Below are positions 43,261 to 52,366 of a stretch of DNA of 64,000 nucleotides, piece after piece. Location: assembly GCF_018343665.1 (NCBI RefSeq), contig NZ_JAGYPM010000002.1, forward strand, positions 124,001 to 188,000, written 5' to 3'. Position numbers and translations under genes: made by a program. Position 1 is the first letter of the stretch, and every line of letters starts with the position of its first letter. The notes beneath the pieces are model-generated. The model searched no databases. It was not told where the DNA came from and saw only the letters and a program-made list of their open reading frames with translations. This DNA comes from Cytobacillus citreus. GTDB lineage: Bacteria > Bacillota > Bacilli > Bacillales > Cytobacillaceae.

Positions 43261-43824
43261 TTGAGTAAGGTTTGGAATTTAGAAGAAATTGAGTATCTAA
43301 AAGAACAAATTGGTGTCCATAAAATAACGACAATCGCACAAACAATGGATCGCTCTTATCATTCTGTGATTGTAAAAATGAATCGATTGGGAATATCGAA
43401 TACAAAGCTGCACACAGGATTGATTACAATTGGAGAGCTCGCCAAGCTGGTAAAGGTAGACAGAAATACAGTTAAATGGTGGGTTGAAAAGCACGGGCTT
43501 CCCTGTACGAAGAAGGTAACAAGAAAGTCAAAAGGCTTTTATTTTATAGATCCATCTGACTTTTGGAAATGGGCAGAAGAAAATAAGGATAGAGTTCAAT
43601 TTTCGAATATTGATTCAAAGGTTTTATTACCTGAGCCTGAATGGGTTCAAGAGGAAAGACAAAAGGAAAATGATGTTGTCAAAAAGAGAGCCTATAAGAC
43701 TTGGACAACAAAAGAAGATCAACTCCTACTAAAACTACGAAGTGAAGGCCTTACCTTTACAGAAATTGCTGTAAAAATGAACAGGAGTTCTATTAGTGTG
43801 GCACGCAGAATTAAAAGGATTTAA
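43261..43824 (+). CDS. Helix-turn-helix DNA-binding protein under c-di-GMP riboswitch control
   Basis: 187 residues, TTG start 11 bases after GGAGG. Three small DNA-binding segments can be seen. Residues 1-45 are a SANT/Myb-like helix-turn-helix (WNLEEIEYLKEQIG...HSVIVKMNRLG). Residues 50-105 are a MerR/excisionase-like winged motif (ITIGELAKLVKVDRNTVKWWVEKHGLP). A C-terminal Myb-like repeat near 145-187 (WTTKEDQLLLKLRSEGLTFTEI) resembles the N-terminal one. This layout looks like phage or spore-type regulators, but no exact family is recognised. The riboswitch makes its transcription respond to c-di-GMP. The EAL gene follows in the same direction. Confidence 0.78.
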   Translation: MSKVWNLEEIEYLKEQIGVHKITTIAQTMDRSYHSVIVKMNRLGISNTKLHTGLITIGELAKLVKVDRNTVKWWVEKHGLPCTKKVTRKSKGFYFIDPSDFWKWAEENKDRVQFSNIDSKVLLPEPEWVQEERQKENDVVKKRAYKTWTTKEDQLLLKLRSEGLTFTEIAVKMNRSSISVARRIKRI

Positions 43825-43925
43825 TAAATTTACTAGCTTTTTAATTTGCAGAGTAAAAAGAAATAACAAAGGAAGAAGGGTGCAAAATAGAGCCAAATAT
43901 TCCGTCACTGATTAGGAAAAATTTA

Positions 43926-44648
43926 TTGTTCAGTGAATATCAACCACTGACTAATTCTAGTAATGATTCAATTTTTGCCTATGAAGCCTTAATGAGAACG
44001 ACACCACGAATAAATCCGCTAATTGTTTTTCAACAAGCTCAAATAAACGGATTGTTATATGAGCTAGATACAGCTTGTATTTCTAATGCTATCAAAGAAT
44101 TCCCTATAGAGTATTTTGGACATTACTCATTATTTATTAATATATTGCCGACTACGATTATACATAATGAATTTAAGAGCTTTATCAATAATCTCCTAAT
44201 ACATTATCCGATGATCGAGGGGCAAATTGTTTTTGAAATTAATGAAAATATTGTCAAAGAAAGCATATGGGAGCAAAAGGAATTTTTGAATAGTTTAACT
44301 TACCTAAAATCATTAGGCTTTAGTATCGCTTTTGATGATTTACCTGTATCAAAGGCCTCATTTCAGATCATTGAAAACCTTACCCCTGATTTTGTTAAGC
44401 TAGACCACACAAAGTCAAAAGGGTTATCCAATTCAAAGGATAAACAAGATTTGATTTCCCTATTTTTGGAATACACTGACAACAAAGTGAAATTAGTGTT
44501 AGAAGGTATTGAAACAGAGGAGGATCTATTGACCGCCAAACGATTAGGAGTTCCATTGCTTCAAGGCTTTTATATTTCAATGCCGAAGCGATTGCAGGTG
44601 TTTGACAGAGTACTAGAAAAAGAGGTGCAATTGATTCTTAAACCTTAA
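43926..44648 (+). CDS. EAL-domain cyclic di-GMP phosphodiesterase-like protein
   Basis: 240 residues from a TTG, a stand-alone EAL domain. Visible motifs are YEALMR (EAL), FEINEN (metal Glu), AFDDLPVSKAS (in place of DDFGTG), DFVKLD (Lys and Asp), EGIETEEDL (Glu) and LQGFYIS. Most catalytic ligands are kept, but loop 6 is altered (DDLP), so activity may be low or sensory. The frame is open further upstream to 43857 with EAL-like sequence (from 43887) but no normal start. A one-base change in the CAAAAT run near 43883 would join it to a GTG with a good ribosome site. It likely hydrolyses or senses the same messenger as the upstream riboswitch. Confidence 0.83.
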   Translation: MFSEYQPLTNSSNDSIFAYEALMRTTPRINPLIVFQQAQINGLLYELDTACISNAIKEFPIEYFGHYSLFINILPTTIIHNEFKSFINNLLIHYPMIEGQIVFEINENIVKESIWEQKEFLNSLTYLKSLGFSIAFDDLPVSKASFQIIENLTPDFVKLDHTKSKGLSNSKDKQDLISLFLEYTDNKVKLVLEGIETEEDLLTAKRLGVPLLQGFYISMPKRLQVFDRVLEKEVQLILKP

Positions 44649-44752
44649 TAGCTAATAGAATAAAAAATGTTATTTAGGTTTTCATTCGTGATTTAACTTG
44701 TTAAGTGGTCGCTGCACTTTTCGAAATATGTCGATATTATGGTTTAAAAGGA

Positions 44753-44795
44753 GAAGTAAAATTATCTGCTAATGGTAATTTTGCTTCTTTTTTTG
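44753..44795 (+). terminator. Terminator after the EAL gene
   Basis: 12-bp stem GAAGTAAAATTA/TAATTTTGCTTC (one mismatch) with an 11-base loop and a seven-T run. The stretch 44649-45030 holds otherwise only AT-rich sequence and the promoter of the chemoreceptor gene. No second riboswitch was found there. Confidence 0.85.
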
Positions 44796-45030
44796 CTATT
44801 TTTATCACTTTTATATAGATGGAGAGTATCAAATATCATAGTCATAAAGAAGTATTTATTGTAGAATTTTGAAATAATTTCACTAAATGGTCCTATAATA
44901 CAGAAATAGTTAATATATAGGAAAATTAGTGAATGGTAATGAAAGAAAGGTGGGAGTTAAGGAGACTCTTGTGGGCGAAAGACAGTATGTAATGTTATTT
45001 TCCAAAACTATAAAAAAATAGGTGATTACT

Positions 45031-46722
45031 TTGAAGATCAAACTAAAATTAGGGCTGAAGATTAATTTAATTGTTTTGTCTGTTATTCTCTTTTTATCAG
45101 CGATTATAGTAGTTGTCGTAAATAAGGAAATTGAGAAAGGAGTAGAAGAATTAGCTGTTGAAAAGGCAAAAGGTGATTTAGCTCTTGCCTATAGATACAT
45201 AAATGAAAAATATCCTGGGGAATGGGCAATTAAAGGTAACCAGCTTTATAAAGGAACTGTTCTCATGAATGGAAATGAAGAAATTGTAGATGAAATTGCG
45301 AAGGATACAGGGGATACTGTGACGATATTTCAAGGGGATACACGTGTATCGACAAATGTGATAAAAGACGGGAATCGAGCCGTTGGAACACAAGTTTCCC
45401 AGGAAGTGGCAGATGTTGTTCTGAAAAAAGGTGAATACTATTATGGTGAAGCAAATGCTGTGGGAAATATATTTCAAACAGCCTATATGCCAATAAAAAA
45501 TGGGAATGATGAAATTATCGGTATCTTTTATGTTGGTGCTTCTCAGAGCATTATCGAAAGGATTATATCCGATGTTTTAATGAAGGTTTTAACCATCCTA
45601 GGTATCGTGATTATCTTGTCGAGCCTTGTTATTTATTGGTTTTCAAGAAGAATGATAAAGAGATTAAATAATATATCATCCGCTCTTGAATTAGCGGGAG
45701 ATGGGGATTTCACTAAGAAAATTAGTGATCAAACAGGTGATGAAATAAGTAATCTCACGATAAGTTTTAACCGAATGTCTGATAATCTTAGGAATATGAT
45801 AAACGAAGTAAACAACGCTTCGGAGCAAGTTTCTTCTTCTTCCGATGAATTAACAGCAAGTGCAGAGCAAACAAATAAGGCCATCGAAACGATAACAGAG
45901 ACCATTCAACAAGTAGCTCATGGTGCCGAGCATGCGACAGCAAGTGTACAAGAAAGTGCAACTGCATTAGAGGAAGTTAGTACTGGAGTACAAGCTATTG
46001 CTGAAGCAGCTTCTTCCATTTCAGAAGCAAGCTTTCAGGCAACAGAAAAAGCGAAAAGTGGTGGAGAATATGTAGCGAGAACTGTTCAACAAATCCATGC
46101 AATCAGCCATTCTGTTAAAGAGAGTGGAGAGATCATTCAATTATTAGATAAGCGTTCAAAGGAAATTGGTGAAATCACGAATGTCATCTCTAATATTGCA
46201 GAGCAGACGAACTTGCTGGCGTTAAATGCAGCGATTGAAGCTGCAAGAGCCGGCGAACATGGGAAAGGATTTGCCGTTGTAGCAGATGAGGTGCGAAAAC
46301 TGGCAGAACAATCTCAAGCATCCTCTTCCCATATTTCAAGCTTAATCGTTGAAATTCAACAGGATATGGTGCATTCGAATAAATCAGTCAAGCAGGTAAC
46401 AGAGGATGTGAAGGGCGGGCTGAAAATAGTCGAACAGACAGAAGGCAGCTTTAAAGAGATCCTTCACTTTATGGAGCAGCTCGCAGATAAGATTCGTGAT
46501 ATGGCTGCAACAGCAGAACAGGTATCTGCAAGTATTGAAGAAGTGGCAGCAACCGTATCCAGCATTACCCGAATTTCAGCTGATACTTCCGAGCATTCAC
46601 AAAATGTAGCAGCATCAACAGAAGAACAGCTTGCTTCTATGGAAGAAATATCATCATCCGCCCAAACACTGTCCAAACTGGCAGAAGATATGCAAATGTT
46701 AATTAGTAAGTTTAAAATATAA
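45031..46722 (+). CDS. Methyl-accepting chemotaxis protein with single Cache-type sensor
   Basis: About 563 residues, TTG start after TAGGTGATT. Membrane helix one lies at about 8-32, the extracellular sensor at about 33-185 (ends [20 protein letters not shown], typical of sCache folds), helix two at about 187-207, then HAMP and a long signalling coiled coil. The hairpin tip [24 protein letters not shown] is the conserved CheA/CheW-binding sequence. It senses an extracellular ligand, perhaps a small organic acid as in other single-Cache receptors. Nearby c-di-GMP control of motility-type genes fits the context. Confidence 0.92.
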   Translation: MKIKLKLGLKINLIVLSVILFLSAIIVVVVNKEIEKGVEELAVEKAKGDLALAYRYINEKYPGEWAIKGNQLYKGTVLMNGNEEIVDEIAKDTGDTVTIFQGDTRVSTNVIKDGNRAVGTQVSQEVADVVLKKGEYYYGEANAVGNIFQTAYMPIKNGNDEIIGIFYVGASQSIIERIISDVLMKVLTILGIVIILSSLVIYWFSRRMIKRLNNISSALELAGDGDFTKKISDQTGDEISNLTISFNRMSDNLRNMINEVNNASEQVSSSSDELTASAEQTNKAIETITETIQQVAHGAEHATASVQESATALEEVSTGVQAIAEAASSISEASFQATEKAKSGGEYVARTVQQIHAISHSVKESGEIIQLLDKRSKEIGEITNVISNIAEQTNLLALNAAIEAARAGEHGKGFAVVADEVRKLAEQSQASSSHISSLIVEIQQDMVHSNKSVKQVTEDVKGGLKIVEQTEGSFKEILHFMEQLADKIRDMAATAEQVSASIEEVAATVSSITRISADTSEHSQNVAASTEEQLASMEEISSSAQTLSKLAEDMQMLISKFKI

Positions 46723-46768
46723 ATTTAATTTTCGAATTTTTTTGATATAGATCAATGAAAGAAAGAAG

Positions 46769-46802
46769 GAAAAATCATCTCTTACTGGTGATTTTTTCTT
46801 CT
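46769..46802 (+). terminator. Terminator of the chemoreceptor gene
   Basis: 8-bp stem AAAAATCA/TGATTTTT with an 11-base loop and a T-rich tail, about 45 bp after the stop codon. Confidence 0.78.
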
Positions 46803-46921
46803 TTTTTTTGCTGGAAATAATTTTTTTAATATGTAAGCGCACTCATTTGAAATCTAAATTCATATCTAAAAAATCTAGCGTATAATATAAGATTGAATAT
46901 AATTAATAGGAGTAGAGATCA

Positions 46922-48190
46922 GTGGAAAAACAAAATAGTCGATACAGATGGGTTGTATTTGCGACGGTATTGTTTACCTATTTTTTAATCGTTAGTCAAC
47001 GAACAGCCCCTGGACTCATTACAGATCAATTGATGAAAGATTTCAATATGACAGCATCGACCATTGGATTACTGACAAGTATTCAATTTTTGGCATATGC
47101 TAGCTTGCAAATTCCGATTGGGTTATTGTCAGATCGTTTTGGCCCCAATCTTTTTCTTATTTTAGGGACGATTTTAAATGGAGTCGGAACAGTTATTTAT
47201 AGTCTGGCAACGGGTGAAGAAGTGCTTCTTTTTGCCAGATTATTAGTGGGAATTGGAGATGCGGCCATTTGGGTTAATTTAGTATTAATATTAAGCCTTT
47301 GGTTTAAAGGGAATGAATTTGTTGGATTAATTGGAATAGCGGGAATGGCAGGAAGCTTTGGTTTCTTGTTGGCTACGGTTCCCTTTTCTGCTTGGATCAC
47401 CTTATGGGGATGGAGAATACCTTTTCTGGCAGTTGGAATTATTCTATGTCTTAGTGGCATCGCTCTTTATTTTGTTCTCGTTGTAAAACCAAAGCAAATG
47501 TTTCGCAATCATTCAGATAAAAAAGAATCATCACCAAAAGCAGAGCAACAACGGGAAAAAACGCTCACGTTATTACGACGAATACTTTCTAACCGCCAAG
47601 CATGGGCTACATTTTTTTGCCATTTCGGAGTTGTCGGAACATATGTAGGATTTATTGGCTCATGGGCAGTCCCGTATGGAATGCATGTGTATGGAATGGA
47701 TCGATCAGATGCTAGTCAGCTCATTATGGTTGGTCTTATAGGAGCTCTTCTTGGTGCTCCTATAACAAATTGGATGGCAAACCGTATGAATTCAATAAAA
47801 AAGCCGTATACTGCTGTACATCTCGTAACTTTTTTATGCTGGGTTGCTTTTCTTTTGTTTAGCGGAAAACCGCCATTTTTTATGCTTATCATTCTTTTCT
47901 TTATCATAGGGTATTGTAATGGGGCAAACACTTTAACATTTGCCGTTGTTCGCCAATCTTTTGACAGAAAAGAGGTTGGTTTTGCCTCTGGGTTTGCGAA
48001 TACGGGTGGATTTTTAAGTGCTGTGCTGCTGCCTGTTATTTTTGGAAAAGTATTAGATCATTTTCATACAGCACCAAGTCATGTAGGTTATCTATACGCT
48101 TTCATCATTCCAGTCTTATTCTCCATGCTCGGATTACTTGGAGGATTTATGATTAAAGAACAGAGGCAGGAAGCAAAGGGAACAGTTTAA
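46922..48190 (+). CDS. MFS transporter (12 TM)
   Basis: 422 residues, GTG start after AGGAGTAGAGATC. Twelve predicted helices and the loop 2-3 motif PIGLLSDRFGPNL (GxLaDrxGrkx type), with a long central cytoplasmic loop near residue 200. The N-terminus YRWVVFATVLFTYFLIVSQRTAPGLI resembles the nitrate/nitrite or oxalate-formate-like MFS groups, but I cannot name the substrate. It is a single gene followed by a repeat element. Confidence 0.82.
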   Translation: MEKQNSRYRWVVFATVLFTYFLIVSQRTAPGLITDQLMKDFNMTASTIGLLTSIQFLAYASLQIPIGLLSDRFGPNLFLILGTILNGVGTVIYSLATGEEVLLFARLLVGIGDAAIWVNLVLILSLWFKGNEFVGLIGIAGMAGSFGFLLATVPFSAWITLWGWRIPFLAVGIILCLSGIALYFVLVVKPKQMFRNHSDKKESSPKAEQQREKTLTLLRRILSNRQAWATFFCHFGVVGTYVGFIGSWAVPYGMHVYGMDRSDASQLIMVGLIGALLGAPITNWMANRMNSIKKPYTAVHLVTFLCWVAFLLFSGKPPFFMLIILFFIIGYCNGANTLTFAVVRQSFDRKEVGFASGFANTGGFLSAVLLPVIFGKVLDHFHTAPSHVGYLYAFIIPVLFSMLGLLGGFMIKEQRQEAKGTV

Positions 48191-48224
48191 AATAGATCGA
48201 CTCTCTCCCTCGAATATTGCCGAA

Positions 48225-48420
48225 ATAAAGTGAAACTTCCATCAGTGGGGGTTTTTAGACGGACAGGACGTGCTAGTGCCGACGTTGCCACAGGACGTGG
48301 CGCTTTTAGTCTGTGTTCATTTTATGGGCCTTTACGGGCTGTTGATCCCCCACTTAGGTTTCTTTAATTCTCTCGCAACCTTTGAAGTGGGGGTCTTACT
48401 GCCCGTTAAACTGCGATAAA
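48225..48420 (+). repeat. 196-bp structured intergenic repeat, copy 1
   Basis: It starts ATAAAGTGAAACTTC and ends GCCCGTTAAACTGCGATAAA. Internal CAGTGGGGG and CCCCCACTTAGG arms, the twin ACAGGACGT hairpin module (48258-48313, with GCCACAGGACGTGGC) and a GTGGGGGTCTTA segment align with copy 2 at 53402-53620. It lies between two unrelated MFS genes and does not code. Confidence 0.9.
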
Positions 48421-48517
48421 TTGTATGAGTTTCCTAGAAATTTGTATTATTCAAATAATTTTTGGTATATAATCATATATATTTCGATTCTCGAATGGAT
48501 ATTGAAAGGAAATAAAT

Positions 48518-49726
48518 ATGTGGACTAACAGAAATGTTTGGATTATTTTAACGGGGGAGCTTATTGCCGGACTCGGATTATGGATGGGGATTATCGGAAA
48601 TTTAGAATTTATGCAAGAGAAGGTGCCATCGGATTTCATGAAATCTGTCATCCTTGCGATTGGATTACTAGCTGGAATTGCAGTCGGGCCGCTCGCAGGG
48701 AGAATTACAGATCAAAAACGAAAAAAGACTGTCATGATTTATGCAGGTCTTGGCAGAATGGTTAGTGTTATATTTATGTTTATTGCTTTGTATATGGATT
48801 CCGTTATCTGGCTTGTCGCCTTTGTTATTTCCATTCAAATGGCGGCGGCTTTCTATTTTCCAGCACTGCAGGCAGCGATTCCTTTAATTGTCGGTGGAAA
48901 AAACTTATTAAGAATGAATGGTGTCCATATGAATGTGGCGACGGTTGCCAGGATCCTAGGCACGTCACTAGCTGGCATCTTACTAGTAGTGATGTCTCTG
49001 TTTATGTTATATCTATCTTCTTTTATCGCTTATTTTCTATTATTCATCTTTACATTATTTTTAAAAATTGATGAACCAATAGAACAGAAGAATACGAACA
49101 AACAAAAATCAAAAGGGAGCTTTAAAGATGTACTGCCTGTTATTAAAGGGCTGCCGATTGTCTTGATGACCCTTATCCTGACACTGATTCCACTGCTATT
49201 CTTAGGTGGTTTTAACCTGATGGTGATAAAAATAAGTGAGATCCATGATGATCAAATGATCAAGGGGATTATTTATGCAGCAGAAGGAATTTCCTTTATG
49301 CTAGGTGCTTTTGCTGTGAAGAAAATAAGTGATCGTTGGTCTCCGTATAGCATTATGTTTTTCTTTTCGTTAATTGTCGGATTTGCACAAATTTCATTGT
49401 TCTTAGTCGAAATGAAAATTGTAGCTGTTGCTGCATTTGCAATTGTCGGTTTTTCATTGGGCTGTTTCTTTCCGACGGCTGCAACGATCTTTCAAACAAG
49501 AATGCCAAAAGAATACCACGGGCGCTTCTTTTCTTTTCGTAATATGTTAGAAAGGGTCATGTTCCAAGTGGTTCTTCTAGGTACAGGATTCTTTTTAGAT
49601 CTCGTAGGTCTGCAAATAATGGTCGTTATCTTTGGTATGATCTCAGTAGGATTATCTGGTTTCTTCTATTTTCGCTTTAAGCGCCAGTCAATTCAAGAAG
49701 ATAATAAGAACACTGTATCTTTATAA
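48518..49726 (+). CDS. MFS transporter, drug-efflux-like
   Basis: 402 residues, ATG after AAAGGAAAT. Eleven to twelve helices; loop 2-3 motif GPLAGRITDQKRKKTVMIYAG. The N-terminus NRNVWIILTGELIAGLG and the overall length resemble the macrolide-efflux branch of the MFS. Substrate unknown. It stands alone between a repeat element and a terminator. Confidence 0.85.
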   Translation: MWTNRNVWIILTGELIAGLGLWMGIIGNLEFMQEKVPSDFMKSVILAIGLLAGIAVGPLAGRITDQKRKKTVMIYAGLGRMVSVIFMFIALYMDSVIWLVAFVISIQMAAAFYFPALQAAIPLIVGGKNLLRMNGVHMNVATVARILGTSLAGILLVVMSLFMLYLSSFIAYFLLFIFTLFLKIDEPIEQKNTNKQKSKGSFKDVLPVIKGLPIVLMTLILTLIPLLFLGGFNLMVIKISEIHDDQMIKGIIYAAEGISFMLGAFAVKKISDRWSPYSIMFFFSLIVGFAQISLFLVEMKIVAVAAFAIVGFSLGCFFPTAATIFQTRMPKEYHGRFFSFRNMLERVMFQVVLLGTGFFLDLVGLQIMVVIFGMISVGLSGFFYFRFKRQSIQEDNKNTVSL

Positions 49727-49738
49727 TTTGAATAGAAA

Positions 49739-49788
49739 GGGTATCTTAAAAGGAGGTTAATCTTTTCCTTTTGGGATACCTTTTTTTG
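49739..49788 (+). terminator. Terminator after the second MFS gene
   Basis: Long stem with GGTATC/GATACC outer arms and AAAAGGA/TCCTTTT inner arms, followed by seven T residues. Confidence 0.85.
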
Positions 49789-49959
49789 GCTGTACACTTC
49801 TTAAAGCCTAGTGCAATACTCTTGCTTATCTCATGGAAATGCTAAAAACATAGGGAGAAATATCGGTTTTTCATTCATTCCAATTCTATTTATTAAAATT
49901 AATTAAAAATTGTGTTAATTTAGAATAATAAAATAATTATTTGAATAGGAGGCCATTTG

Positions 49960-51642
49960 ATGAAAAAAATGATCCGTGTTTCTTCACTTGCTACTGTACT
50001 TATTTTTACAACTGTTTTGCCTTTTTCAGGGAATGAGTTTCATAAAAGTGTATTTGCAGAACAAGTTGATCTTGAATTTACACCTTATTATGGGACAGGC
50101 CCAAGCTATGTCCAACCAGACAACATAGCCCACCTTTTTCCAAAGCCTAATATAAAATTCAGCACTCCTGGATTTGAAAAGGGAAAAAACCCGTTTACAA
50201 GTCAGGAAGAGATGATGTCCTTCTTAAAAAAACTATCAAACAAAAACAAGCATGTGTATCTTGAGACCATTGGTAAATCCTTAGAGGGGCGAGATATACC
50301 CTTACTAATATTCACAAAGGATAATCCAAAGAAAGTAAAGGAAAATAAGAAAAAGCCGCTCATTTGGATTCAAGGACAAATTCATGGAAATGAACCAGCT
50401 GCAGGAGAGTCCAATCTTGTCGTGGCACAGCTATTAGCGGAAGGGAAGCTTGGCGATGTTCTTGATAAGGTAAATGTTGTTATTGTTCCACGAATTAATC
50501 CAGATGGCTCTTATTATTTTAAACGTTTTATTGCGACTGATCTCGATGCTAACCGGGACTATATGAAGGTGGAATATCCTGAAGTACAGGCTGTAAATAA
50601 AGCCATTAACGAGTATCAGCCTGAGGTTGTATTAGACACACATGAATACACAGTTAACTCAAGCCTGTTAATGGATTATGGGGAAAAAGGGTCAATCTCT
50701 TCCTATGACGTTCTCATTTCATCTGCTCAAAACCTGAATATTCCAGAACAGCTTCGGAAGACATCAGATAATCTTCTTCTTCCTGATGTCAATAAAGAAC
50801 TAGATAAAGCAAAGCTTACTCACTATGATTACTACACTCTTAGCAAAAATGATAAAGGAAAACTTGTTGCCACTGAAGGAATCACAGAATCGCGTACTGG
50901 CCGAAATGCTCTTGGCTTAAAAAATACACTAACCTACTTAGTCGAAACCCGGGGCATTAATATCGGACGTGCAGACTTTGAACGCCGCGTTTATGCCCAA
51001 ATGATCGCTCAAACGAATTTCATTATATCAACGGCGGCAAATGCAGAAAAGGTAAAAAAGATCGTTAGTGATGCTCGCAATGAAGTGGTTGAAAAAGGAA
51101 AGCGTATTAATGACAATGATAAAATTGTGATAAAGAGCGAATACAAACTGATCCAAGACCAAACTTTAGATGTCGTTGATCTTGCAAAAGGAGAGCGGAA
51201 CGCCATCACGATTGACTGGATGGATTCTACAGAAGCCTATGCAACACTAGTACGTGAACGTCCGACTGCCTACATTATGCCGCCAGCCTATCATGACATC
51301 GCGCGCAAACTTGAAATCATCGGTGTAAAGGTCCAGAAGCTTGATAAACCAATGATCCTTCCAATTGAAAGCTATAAAGTGACAGATAATAAAGTTTCAA
51401 CAACGCTGGAGAACGGACACTATACGAAACAGGTGACAACAGAAGTCGCTACGAAAAACAAACATTTCCCTAAAGGTAGCTATGTTTACTCAATGGACCA
51501 GCCAAATGCAAACTTTATTGCATTAGCTCTAGAACCAGAGTCCGTTGATAGCTATGTCACCTTTAACTTCATCCCTGTTCAAAAAGGCGATGAGATCCCT
51601 GTCTACCGTTATATGCAGGAAGAGAAGCTTCCTAAGAAATAA
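49960..51642 (+). CDS. Secreted M14-family zinc carboxypeptidase
   Basis: 560 residues, ATG after AGGAGG. A signal peptide covers about residues 1-34, ending near VFAEQ. The M14 zinc site is complete: His142 and Glu145 in IHGNEPAAGES, and His228 in LDTHEY. The substrate-binding Arg region is INPDGS and DANRDY, and the catalytic Glu is about 329 in LVETRG. A C-terminal domain of about 170 residues follows. Such exported enzymes trim C-terminal residues from peptides, or peptidoglycan stems in some relatives. It stands alone with its own terminator, so its physiological substrate is not indicated. Confidence 0.9.
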   Translation: MKKMIRVSSLATVLIFTTVLPFSGNEFHKSVFAEQVDLEFTPYYGTGPSYVQPDNIAHLFPKPNIKFSTPGFEKGKNPFTSQEEMMSFLKKLSNKNKHVYLETIGKSLEGRDIPLLIFTKDNPKKVKENKKKPLIWIQGQIHGNEPAAGESNLVVAQLLAEGKLGDVLDKVNVVIVPRINPDGSYYFKRFIATDLDANRDYMKVEYPEVQAVNKAINEYQPEVVLDTHEYTVNSSLLMDYGEKGSISSYDVLISSAQNLNIPEQLRKTSDNLLLPDVNKELDKAKLTHYDYYTLSKNDKGKLVATEGITESRTGRNALGLKNTLTYLVETRGINIGRADFERRVYAQMIAQTNFIISTAANAEKVKKIVSDARNEVVEKGKRINDNDKIVIKSEYKLIQDQTLDVVDLAKGERNAITIDWMDSTEAYATLVRERPTAYIMPPAYHDIARKLEIIGVKVQKLDKPMILPIESYKVTDNKVSTTLENGHYTKQVTTEVATKNKHFPKGSYVYSMDQPNANFIALALEPESVDSYVTFNFIPVQKGDEIPVYRYMQEEKLPKK

Positions 51643-51661
51643 GTCAAGGTCCAATAAGGAA

Positions 51662-51702
51662 GGGTTCAAACACTCTATTTGTTTGAACCTATTTTTATTT
51701 CT
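51662..51702 (+). terminator. Terminator of the carboxypeptidase gene
   Basis: Perfect stem GGTTCAAACA/TGTTTGAACC with a 7-base loop and a TATTTTTATTT tail. Confidence 0.9.
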
Positions 51703-51775
51703 AGTAAGGTTTTGCATAAGTAGCAACTTGATATCCCCTTTTTTCTCAGTATTAAATACAACTGAATTAATTTCT

Positions 51776-51802
51776 TGCAACGATTTTATGTTCCCATTCG
51801 AC
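51776..51802 (+). promoter_or_regulatory. Candidate ECF-sigma autoregulatory promoter
   Basis: TGCAAC (51776-51781), a 17-bp spacer and CGAC (51799-51802). This fits the Bacillus ECF promoter form with AAC in the -35 and CGWC in the -10, especially the sigma-X type. It lies 30 bp before the sigma-factor ATG. Confidence 0.6.
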
Positions 51803-51832
51803 TTTATTGTGAAAAGGAGGGGAAAAACAAGA

Positions 51833-52366
51833 ATGGACATTGCAAATTTAGTAACAAAGGCGAAAAAGGGAAATGACGAAGCATTTGAACAGCTTATAAG
51901 CTCCGTTCGCCATAAATTATATCGAACTGCATACTCATATGTAAAAAATGAACAAGATGCTCTTGATATTTATCAAGAAACTATTTATAAAGCATTTACG
52001 ACGCTGAAAACATTAAAAAAACCGGAAGCATTTCAAGGGTGGATTACGAAGATTCTTATCTATAAAGCAATTGACTTTATTCGAAAAGAGTCAAAGCATT
52101 TTCCGACAGATAAGGAAGAGTTATTTGCACAATTAATGACGGAAGAAAATATTGATACTATCACCTATTCATTGGATTTAGCAGAAGCCTTTAATCATTT
52201 GTCTCCTACATATAAGGCCATCATTTTGTTGAGATATTATCATGATTTATCAATAAGAGAAATTGCTGACATCATGAATTATCCAGAAGGCACGGTGAAG
52301 TCTCATTTAAACAGAGCGAAAAAAGAGCTGAGACCTATATTGAAGGAGGGCTATATTTATGAATAA
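51833..52366 (+). CDS. ECF-type RNA polymerase sigma factor
   Basis: 177 residues from the ATG at 51833 after AAAAGGAGGGG; the frame is open upstream but that part is not protein. Sigma region 2 is near residues 20-85 (DALDIYQETIYKAFTTLKTL) and region 4 near 120-170 with YHDLSIREIADIMNYPEGTVKSHLNRAKK. No region 3 is present, as is usual for ECF factors. It overlaps the following DUF4179 gene by 8 bp, the usual sigma/anti-sigma arrangement, and has a plausible self-recognised promoter. The stress signal is unknown. Confidence 0.92.
   Translation: MDIANLVTKAKKGNDEAFEQLISSVRHKLYRTAYSYVKNEQDALDIYQETIYKAFTTLKTLKKPEAFQGWITKILIYKAIDFIRKESKHFPTDKEELFAQLMTEENIDTITYSLDLAEAFNHLSPTYKAIILLRYYHDLSIREIADIMNYPEGTVKSHLNRAKKELRPILKEGYIYE

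Noticed and set aside
44900-45030. Second c-di-GMP riboswitch before the chemoreceptor
   Set aside because: GGGCGAAAGAC is present, but the GGCAAAC and GACGCAAAGCC core and the second helix are missing.
51545-51832. Upstream in-frame extension of the ECF sigma factor
   Set aside because: It overlaps the end of the carboxypeptidase gene, its terminator and the ECF promoter; the ATG at 51833 has a strong ribosome site and fits the family length.
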